Program-made: the position numbers and the translations under genes
The notes under the pieces: model-generated
The model's input: only the letters and a program-made list of their open reading frames with translations
What the model was told of the DNA's origin: nothing
The model's database searches: none
Assembly (NCBI GenBank): GCA_018224345.1
Contig: JAGTUW010000009.1
Coordinates: 1 to 15,513, forward strand
DNA from: Bacteroidota bacterium
GTDB taxonomy: Bacteria > Bacteroidota > Ignavibacteria > SZUA-365
DNA: 15,513 bases
Direction of reading: 5' to 3'
Shown: in pieces, positions 1-5,093 of the stretch
Position numbering within the stretch: position 1 is the first letter of the stretch
Layout: every line of letters begins with the position of its first letter

Positions 1-1
1 A

Positions 2-913
2 TTCGGTGAAGCCTCGCGCTTCCGTATTTTCTCGCTCTCCTTTACCGAGCCATGGTTCATGGATACACCGACATCAATCGGTTTTTCACTCTATGACGAA
101 CGCCAGCAATATGCCTTTGACATGCGCCGTACCGGTGCTTCGGTGAATCTCGGACGCCGCTTCCGCTGGCCGGACGATTTCTCCCGCGCTGACTGGTTCA
201 TGCGCTTCCAGGAATTGGATGTCAGGGACGGCGGCACTTTCTACGCCACCGGCAATTATACACAAGTCAGTTTCACCCAGGTGCTCTCGCGCAACTCCCT
301 TGACAGCCCCATTTTCCCCAGCGCCGGTTCCCGCGTCGCATTGACGACGGAACTCAGCGGCGGCCCGCTTCCCGGGTCAGTGGACTATCACAAGCATCAG
401 CTTTCACTCAAATGGTTCACACCGCTGATGAGCGTGGCCGAACAAAACCGTCTGACGCTTTACACCGGGACGGAATTCGGTATGGTCAAAGGCTTTGGAG
501 CGGATTCCTACATCCCGCCGATCGAATACTTCTTTATGGGTGGCAGCGGCCTCCAATATCAGACCATGCCCCTGCGTGGCTACGAAGACCGCAGTATCGG
601 CCCCCGCGTCACCGGCCAGATTACCGGCGGTACCATTTACGCGCATTATGTGGCCGAACTCCGCTTCGCTCTCACACTCAATCCCATGCCGCTCTATGTA
701 CTTGGATTCGTCGAAGCCGGAAATGTCTGGCTTGACGAGCGTTTCTTCGACCCCTTCCATCTCATGCGCAGTGCCGGCGTCGGCGCCCGCCTGCTCATCC
801 AGGGCGTCGGGCTCATCGGTTTCGATTACGGGTACGGCTTCGATGACGTGCAGCCTCAGGACGGTGAAGCGGACGGCTGGCATTTCCACTTCCAATTTGG
901 TCGCGGTTTTTGA
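2..913 (+). CDS. bamA: BamA outer-membrane assembly factor, C-terminal barrel (5' truncated)
   Basis: This is the C-terminal 303 residues of BamA, the Omp85-family barrel that folds and inserts outer-membrane proteins. The reading frame is already open at base 2, so the POTRA domains and the start lie upstream of the window. The visible part is the 16-stranded barrel. It opens on a typical SFTEPWFMDTP strand segment (about residues 13-23 of the fragment). The diagnostic loop-6 motif appears as LRGYEDR near fragment residues 191-197 (base 572 onward), matching the family's (V/I)RG(F/Y) signature. The protein ends in Phe (FQFGRGF), the usual C-terminal outer-membrane signal. It is followed 57 bp later by two skp/ompH genes and then lpxD, the same order as in Escherichia coli, which supports BamA over the related TamA. 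Confidence 0.95.
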   Translation, partial: FGEASRFRIFSLSFTEPWFMDTPTSIGFSLYDERQQYAFDMRRTGASVNLGRRFRWPDDFSRADWFMRFQELDVRDGGTFYATGNYTQVSFTQVLSRNSLDSPIFPSAGSRVALTTELSGGPLPGSVDYHKHQLSLKWFTPLMSVAEQNRLTLYTGTEFGMVKGFGADSYIPPIEYFFMGGSGLQYQTMPLRGYEDRSIGPRVTGQITGGTIYAHYVAELRFALTLNPMPLYVLGFVEAGNVWLDERFFDPFHLMRSAGVGARLLIQGVGLIGFDYGYGFDDVQPQDGEADGWHFHFQFGRGF

Positions 914-970
914 TATTTTTCGACGTGATACAGTTACTTTCGATTTTTTTCATACGACATTGAGGATAAC

Positions 971-1504
971 GTGAAACGCATCTCTCTCCTTCTCGCCGCC
1001 ATCTGCTTTCTCGCATTCGGCATGAGCGCCGCTGCACAATCTCTGAACATCGGTTTTGTGGATTCACAGAAAATCTTCGAAGGTCTGCCGGAAGCAAGAG
1101 ATATTCAGAATCAACTCGACGAGCGACTCGCCGCATGGCAGGACAGCCTCGACATGATGGCACGGAATTTCCAGACTGAATTCGAGGCCTATCAGGCACA
1201 ACAGGGCATGATGTCCGAAACTGCCAAAGAGGAACGGCAGCAGGAACTGATGCGTATGCAACAGGCCGTGACCGATTACCGTACGAGAAAATTCGGTCAG
1301 ACGGGTGAAGCTGCGCGCCTGCGTCAGACCATGCTCCAGCCACTACAGAACAAAGTCCTTCAGGCAATCGAAACGGTCGCGAAAGAGGAAAAACTCCAGT
1401 TCGTCTTCGACAAACTCGAAGATGCCGCGCTCCTGCTCTACGCAGAAGAGAAATTCGACTATACGTTCAAGGTACTCGACCATCTGAAACGAGGATCACG
1501 CTAA
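971..1504 (+). CDS. skp: Skp/OmpH-family periplasmic chaperone (first copy)
   Basis: A 177-residue OmpH/Skp-like protein, expected to hold unfolded outer-membrane proteins in the periplasm for the BAM complex. The start is GTG at 971, preceded by GAGG at 962-965 with a 5-nt spacer. Residues 1-22 form a signal peptide (KR, then a hydrophobic stretch, then AAAQS). The mature part opens with the family's first beta strand (LNIGFVDSQKIF), continues as a long charged and Gln-rich helical arm (about residues 45-130), and closes with QFVFDKLED and the short strands of the trimerisation body. Length is close to E. coli Skp (161). It lies between bamA and a second paralogue, and the three genes are tightly spaced, so co-transcription is likely. 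Confidence 0.9.
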   Translation: MKRISLLLAAICFLAFGMSAAAQSLNIGFVDSQKIFEGLPEARDIQNQLDERLAAWQDSLDMMARNFQTEFEAYQAQQGMMSETAKEERQQELMRMQQAVTDYRTRKFGQTGEAARLRQTMLQPLQNKVLQAIETVAKEEKLQFVFDKLEDAALLLYAEEKFDYTFKVLDHLKRGSR

Positions 1505-1523
1505 CAGTTGTATGAGGTTACGC

Positions 1524-2207
1524 ATGAGAAGAATACGCATCTCCGTCCTGATCGCCGTACTGCTCATCGGTGCGGCCGTGCAGGTAACAGCACAACAGAA
1601 CATCGCCTATGTCGACATCGGCGCCATTCTCCAGGAACTGCCCGAAGCACAGGAAGCGCAACGCTTGCTCGATGCGCAGGTGGACAAATGGCAGCAGGAA
1701 TTGCAGTCACTGGAAGATGAGTGGCAGGCGAAATTCAATGATTACGATAAACGGAAACTTATCCTGACCGATCAGGGCCGCGCGCGCGCGGAACAGGAAC
1801 TGCAGGAACTCGATGCGCGCATCATGCAGTACCGGGACGAGAAATTCGGACAGGACGGTGAGCTCTTCAAACTCGAGGATCAACTCATGCGTCCTATACA
1901 AGACCTTATCTTCGACCAGGTCAAGCAACTCGGCGTCGAGCGCGGCTATGACTATGTCTTCGACAAAAGCGGGGGTGTGATGATCATCTACGCGAAAGAC
2001 GAATACGACCTGACCAAGGATGCGATCGAACGCATCAAAACCGCTTTACCGCCCCGTACGCTCTCCGGTGAAGAAGGACAGCAGGGAGGCGGACAGCAGG
2101 GCCAACAGGGAGGCGGACAACAGGGCCGGCCGGGACGCACACCTCCACCACTACCCGATGCCGATATGCCGCCTTCAGATCAGCCACCCGAGTTCCAGAG
2201 TCGATAG
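1524..2207 (+). CDS. skp: Skp/OmpH-family periplasmic chaperone (second copy) with Gly/Gln/Pro tail
   Basis: A 227-residue paralogue of the preceding gene, starting 19 bp after its stop. I chose ATG 1524 because GAGG at 1514-1517 sits 6 nt before it. An in-frame ATG at 1512 has no ribosome-binding site and would add only four residues. There is a signal peptide up to about residue 24 (VTAQQ). The Skp fold runs from NIAYVDIGAIL through the charged helical arm (KW/QQELQSLEDEW) to YDYVFDKSGGVMIIYA. The two copies share the pattern (V/I)(D)...LPEA...KFGQ.GE...VFDK, so they look like a tandem duplication. After about residue 180 the chaperone domain ends and a disordered tail follows: two copies of QQGGGQQG and then a Pro-rich segment. 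E. coli Skp lacks such a tail. Its role is unknown. Confidence 0.88.
   Translation: MRRIRISVLIAVLLIGAAVQVTAQQNIAYVDIGAILQELPEAQEAQRLLDAQVDKWQQELQSLEDEWQAKFNDYDKRKLILTDQGRARAEQELQELDARIMQYRDEKFGQDGELFKLEDQLMRPIQDLIFDQVKQLGVERGYDYVFDKSGGVMIIYAKDEYDLTKDAIERIKTALPPRTLSGEEGQQGGGQQGQQGGGQQGRPGRTPPPLPDADMPPSDQPPEFQSR
2079..2126 (+). repeat. Two 24-bp tandem units inside the second skp gene
   Basis: Bases 2079-2102 and 2103-2126 are adjacent 24-bp units matching at 22 of 24 positions. Both differences are synonymous third-position G/A changes in Gln codons. Each unit encodes QQGGGQQG. The phase keeps the frame, so gain or loss of a unit would only lengthen or shorten the C-terminal tail. Confidence 0.9.
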
Positions 2208-2219
2208 GTTCAGTACATC

Positions 2220-3275
2220 GTGAATATCTCATTACACACATTGGGACAGGAGCTTGACGCCACTATCGAAGGTGACGCCGATCTTGCATTGTCTGGTCTT
2301 GCGCCGATCGAGTCGGCCGGACCGGGCGAACTGGCCTTTATCGCGAACAAAAAATACCGGAAGCATCTCGAGACGACCGGCGCTTCTGCCGTGATCATTT
2401 CGGACGACGCAGCGGTCACACGTGATGATCTCTCCTACTTGCGGATGAAGGATCCCTATCTCGGTTTCGTCAAGGCACTGCGCCTCTTTCATCCTCCTGC
2501 ACGCTATGCAGATGCAGGCATTCACCCGCTCGCACATGTCGATCCGACTGCGACAATCGCAGACAGTGCCACTATCGCCGCTCATGTCTCGATTGGAAGA
2601 CACGTCCGTATCGGCGAAGGCACGGTCATCGCGGAAGGAACGGTGATACGCAATGATGTGACCATCGGGAACAATACGCTGATTTATCCGAATGTCACCA
2701 TCCTCGACCGCACGATTGTCGGTGATAAGGTCATCATCCATTCCGGCACCACCATCGGCAGCGACGGTTTCGGCTTCGCTCCCGTTGAAGACAGCTATGA
2801 GAAAATCCCGCAGGTGGGTTCCGTCGTCATCGAGGACGATGTCGAAATCGGGGCGAACAGTTGCATTGACCGTGGCACCATTGGCGCGACACTGATCCGC
2901 CGCGGTGCCAAGCTCGACAATCTCATACAGGTTGCGCATAATGTAGAAATCGGCGAGGATACCGTCGTCGCCGCGCAATCCGGCATCTCCGGCAGCACTG
3001 TCGTTGGTCGCAATGTGATCATCGCCGGACAGGTCGGCCTCGTCGGGCACATCACTATCGGTGACCGAGTCACTATCGGTGCGCAATCCGGCGTCTCAAA
3101 GGATCTCCGGGGAGAAGGCAAACTGTTTCGCGGCAGTCCCGCACGCGAGATCTACGAAGAACTCCGCCTCGAAGCAGCTATTCGTCATCTCCCTGAACTC
3201 ATCAAAACCGTCAATCGCCAGCAGACACGGATCGAGGAATTGGAAGAGGCACTGCGACTTCTGGAAGCGCAATGA
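2220..3275 (+). CDS. lpxD: UDP-3-O-acylglucosamine N-acyltransferase LpxD
   Basis: A 351-residue LpxD, the third enzyme of lipid A synthesis. It transfers a 3-hydroxyacyl chain from acyl carrier protein to the 2-amino group of UDP-3-O-acyl-glucosamine in the cytoplasm. The start is GTG 2220, 12 bp after the second skp; the nearest purine run (AGG at 2206-2208) is weak. Residues 1-100 form the N-terminal uridine-binding domain (GDADLALSGLAPIESAGPGE, FIANKKY). About residues 105-310 are hexapeptide repeats of the left-handed beta-helix ((I/V)G-type turns). The catalytic His is in QVAHNVEIG at residue 240, matching His239 of E. coli LpxD. The family motif GSDGFGFA precedes it. A C-terminal helix (LIKTVNRQQTRIEELEEAL) completes the trimeric enzyme. 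Length is normal (E. coli 341). It is the last gene of the bamA-skp-skp-lpxD unit; fabZ and lpxA do not follow. Confidence 0.97.
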   Translation: MNISLHTLGQELDATIEGDADLALSGLAPIESAGPGELAFIANKKYRKHLETTGASAVIISDDAAVTRDDLSYLRMKDPYLGFVKALRLFHPPARYADAGIHPLAHVDPTATIADSATIAAHVSIGRHVRIGEGTVIAEGTVIRNDVTIGNNTLIYPNVTILDRTIVGDKVIIHSGTTIGSDGFGFAPVEDSYEKIPQVGSVVIEDDVEIGANSCIDRGTIGATLIRRGAKLDNLIQVAHNVEIGEDTVVAAQSGISGSTVVGRNVIIAGQVGLVGHITIGDRVTIGAQSGVSKDLRGEGKLFRGSPAREIYEELRLEAAIRHLPELIKTVNRQQTRIEELEEALRLLEAQ

Positions 3276-3297
3276 TGCCGCAGGTACTGACTGTTTG

Positions 3298-3324
3298 AAA
3301 AGCGAATTTCATTCGCTTTTTTTT
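3298..3324 (+). terminator. Intrinsic terminator after lpxD
   Basis: A perfect 10-bp inverted repeat, AAAAGCGAAT (3298-3307) and ATTCGCTTTT (3311-3320) with a TTC loop, runs directly into more T (eight T in a row ending at 3324). It lies 23 bp after the lpxD stop and closes the bamA-skp-skp-lpxD transcription unit. The stem has only three G-C pairs but the U-tract is strong. Confidence 0.85.
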
Positions 3325-3410
3325 ATATTCCGGAAGCCGCTCGGGCGCTACCGCCCGCTCATTGTCACGCAACACGGACGCGGAGCCCATTTCCAATGCA
3401 GAGGAGAACC

Positions 3411-4193
3411 ATGCAGACAATAGAAGACCGTATCGTACTCATCACCGGAGCAAGCTCAGGCATCGGCATGGCCTGCGCCGAGAGCTTCGCCGCTGCCGGT
3501 GCACGCTTGATACTGTGTGCGCGGCGTATCGATCGCCTCGATGAGCTTGCAATACAACTTCGCTCACGCCATGATGCAACCATCCTGACCAGGGAGCTCG
3601 ACGTCCGCGACCGTATAGCGGTGCAACACACGCTCGACACACTCCCGGATGATTGGAAAACTGTCGATGTGTTGATCAACAACGCCGGTCTGGCACGGGG
3701 ATATGACAAACTGCATGAAGGGGATATGGATGACTGGGAGGAAATGATCGATACCAATGTGAAAGGACTCTTGTGGGTAAGCCGCTGCCTCATTCCCGGC
3801 ATGGTGGAACGGCAGCGAGGTCTCATCATCAATATCGGATCAATTGCGGGACATGACCCCTATCCCCGAGGCGCGGTGTACAATGCCACGAAATTCGCGG
3901 TCGATGCGATCACACGCGCTCTGCGCATGGAACTGGTCGATACGCCGCTTCGCGTCAGCAGCGTCGATCCGGGACTGGTGGAAACCGAATTCAGTTTTGT
4001 ACGCTTCCGTGGCGACGCAACCCGTGCCGCTGCAGTGTATCAGGAGATGGAAGTTCTCGCCGCCTGGGATGTGGCCGAGGCAGTGCTCTTCTGCGCAACG
4101 CGTCCGCCGCATGTCAGCGTCAATCAAATCATCATCACACCCACCGCCCAGGCCACGTCCCTCGTCAAGCACGTACGTTCCCGGCAGGATTGA
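3411..4193 (+). CDS. Short-chain dehydrogenase/reductase, YdfG-like
   Basis: A 260-residue classical SDR, an NAD(P)-dependent oxidoreductase. I chose ATG 3411 because GAGGAG (3401-3406) precedes it by 4 nt; the in-frame ATG at 3396 has no such site. Rossmann motif TGASSGIG lies near the N-terminus. INNAG has its Asn pair at residues 90-91. The catalytic residues are Ser144 (NIGSIAG), Tyr157 and Lys161 (YNATK). Whole segments resemble E. coli YdfG: DWEEMIDTN.KGL, PGMVER, INIGS.AG, and a C-terminal DPGLVETEFS..RF.GD. YdfG acts on 3-hydroxy acids such as L-allo-threonine and reduces malonic semialdehyde. That substrate range is an inference here. The gene stands alone between the lpxD terminator and a convergent tetR gene whose 3' end it overlaps. 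Confidence 0.9.
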   Translation: MQTIEDRIVLITGASSGIGMACAESFAAAGARLILCARRIDRLDELAIQLRSRHDATILTRELDVRDRIAVQHTLDTLPDDWKTVDVLINNAGLARGYDKLHEGDMDDWEEMIDTNVKGLLWVSRCLIPGMVERQRGLIINIGSIAGHDPYPRGAVYNATKFAVDAITRALRMELVDTPLRVSSVDPGLVETEFSFVRFRGDATRAAAVYQEMEVLAAWDVAEAVLFCATRPPHVSVNQIIITPTAQATSLVKHVRSRQD

Positions 4194-4788
4194 GTACCGC
4201 ACGGGGAAGCAGTCCCTGCATGACAATTCGCTTGATCTCGGTGCGGATGACGTAGAGCGGAAACTGTCGCGGTGCACGTGCCCATTGCTGCAGCAACTGC
4301 CGGATACCGCCGAAAACGAAATTCGTGAACACCCGCGGGTGCATGTCGGGAGAAAACTCGCCTTTTCCGATTCCGGAACGAACGACCTGTTCTCCCATGC
4401 GCAGAAAGTCGACATAATGATACATCATCTCACCCGGTGCCTCGCGAAGCAGATAGGGCTGTTCGTTGACGAACAACAGCGCCAGTGCAGGCCGGTCAGC
4501 GAAAAGATCAAAAATACTGTCAATCAAATGCTCTATCCTCTCCTTCTCCGTCAACTCCTTTCGCAATAGCAGATCCTGAAACGATGCATGCATTGCCTGC
4601 CAGAGTTCTGAAAAAATGTGCTGCAGCAGCCCCTCCTTGTTGGCGAAGTACAGATAGACGCTGCCCGTGGCGACACCGGCCTCCTTCGCGATCGAGGTAA
4701 TTTTCGCACCGTGAAACCCTTCACGCGCAAAGATCTTCATCGCTGCCGCCGTGATCCAACGCTCCTTGTCTCCCGTTCTTCTTCTCAT
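4165..4788 (-). CDS. TetR-family transcriptional regulator
   Basis: A 207-residue TetR-type repressor. I chose ATG at 4788: the frame stays open upstream to 5067, but that extension is low-complexity, crosses an inverted repeat and has no regulator homology, whereas MRRRTGDKERWITAAAMKIF is a standard TetR N-terminus. The DNA-binding helix-turn-helix covers about residues 28-50 (KITSIAKEAGVATGSVYLYF). The remaining helical domain binds an unknown ligand; its C-terminal part (VFGGIRQLLQQW) is typical of regulators of fatty-acid or efflux genes, but I cannot name a ligand. The final 29 bp overlap the convergent SDR gene. A dyad over its own promoter suggests autorepression. Confidence 0.92.
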   Translation of the reverse strand: MRRRTGDKERWITAAAMKIFAREGFHGAKITSIAKEAGVATGSVYLYFANKEGLLQHIFSELWQAMHASFQDLLLRKELTEKERIEHLIDSIFDLFADRPALALLFVNEQPYLLREAPGEMMYHYVDFLRMGEQVVRSGIGKGEFSPDMHPRVFTNFVFGGIRQLLQQWARAPRQFPLYVIRTEIKRIVMQGLLPRAVLNPAGNVRA

Positions 4789-4808
4789 ATCACCAGTCCG
4801 CTTTTTAC

Positions 4809-4828
4809 TGAATTCTGATTCAATAATA
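4809..4828 (-). promoter_or_regulatory. Candidate tetR promoter with operator dyad
   Basis: On the minus strand a TATTAT -10-like hexamer lies at 4828-4823, about 35 bp before the tetR ATG. Overlapping and just downstream is a 14-bp dyad, TGAAT-N4-ATTCA (4809-4822), which would cover the start point of transcription. TetR proteins commonly bind such dyads to repress their own gene. No good -35 element is visible, so this is a tentative call. Confidence 0.35.
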
Positions 4829-4839
4829 CACAACCCTGG

Positions 4840-4975
4840 AAGAAAAAACCACCAATGCACCAACACACAAACAAGAGTACAAAAAGCTTTCGAAACGCTT
4901 ATTATGGAATAAGGAGCGCTCTGAACCCTCTTCGTGCTCTTTATTCGTGTTTTAGTGACTTTGTGGTTTTTTCTT
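4840..4975. repeat. Imperfect inverted repeat of CAC-AAG tracts
   Basis: The left arm (4840-4886) and the reverse complement of the right arm (4928-4975) both begin with the same 13 bases, AAGAAAAAACCAC. They then continue as similar degenerate CAC/AAG-rich sequence. By eye about 38 of 48 aligned positions agree, with one gap. The 41-bp centre holds smaller palindromes: TTTCGAAA (4888-4895) and CTTATT-ATGG-AATAAG (4898-4913). It fills most of the 305-bp gap between ppc and tetR and overlaps the expected -35 region of tetR. It could fold into a long hairpin at the end of the ppc transcript. No transposase or clear target duplication is visible. Confidence 0.7.
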
Positions 4976-5093
4976 ACCGCACCACACCCCCCCCCGGAAG
5001 CGGCAACCCTGCGCCGTTTTCCGGAAAGAACACCACTTTCCGCCGTCCGCTCAATGTCGATACTCATTGCGCACTCATGGTATCGTTCAATTG

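Noticed and set aside
404..895. 163-codon minus-strand frame opposite bamA
   Set aside because: It is antisense to a well-supported BamA barrel, with no domain and no start signal.
2232..3086. 284-codon minus-strand frame opposite lpxD
   Set aside because: It lies wholly inside lpxD, has no ribosome-binding site or recognisable domain, and its Asp-rich composition comes from the antisense of hexapeptide-repeat codons.
3396..3410. Earlier ATG for the SDR gene
   Set aside because: It has no ribosome-binding site, while ATG 3411 has GAGGAG just upstream and gives a normal SDR N-terminus.
4840..4975. CRISPR-like array
   Set aside because: There are only two arms in opposite orientation, with no regular spacers and no cas genes.
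4789..5067. N-terminal extension of the TetR protein by 93 residues
   Set aside because: The frame is open, but the extension translates the inverted repeat and low-complexity sequence. A standard TetR N-terminus begins at 4788.
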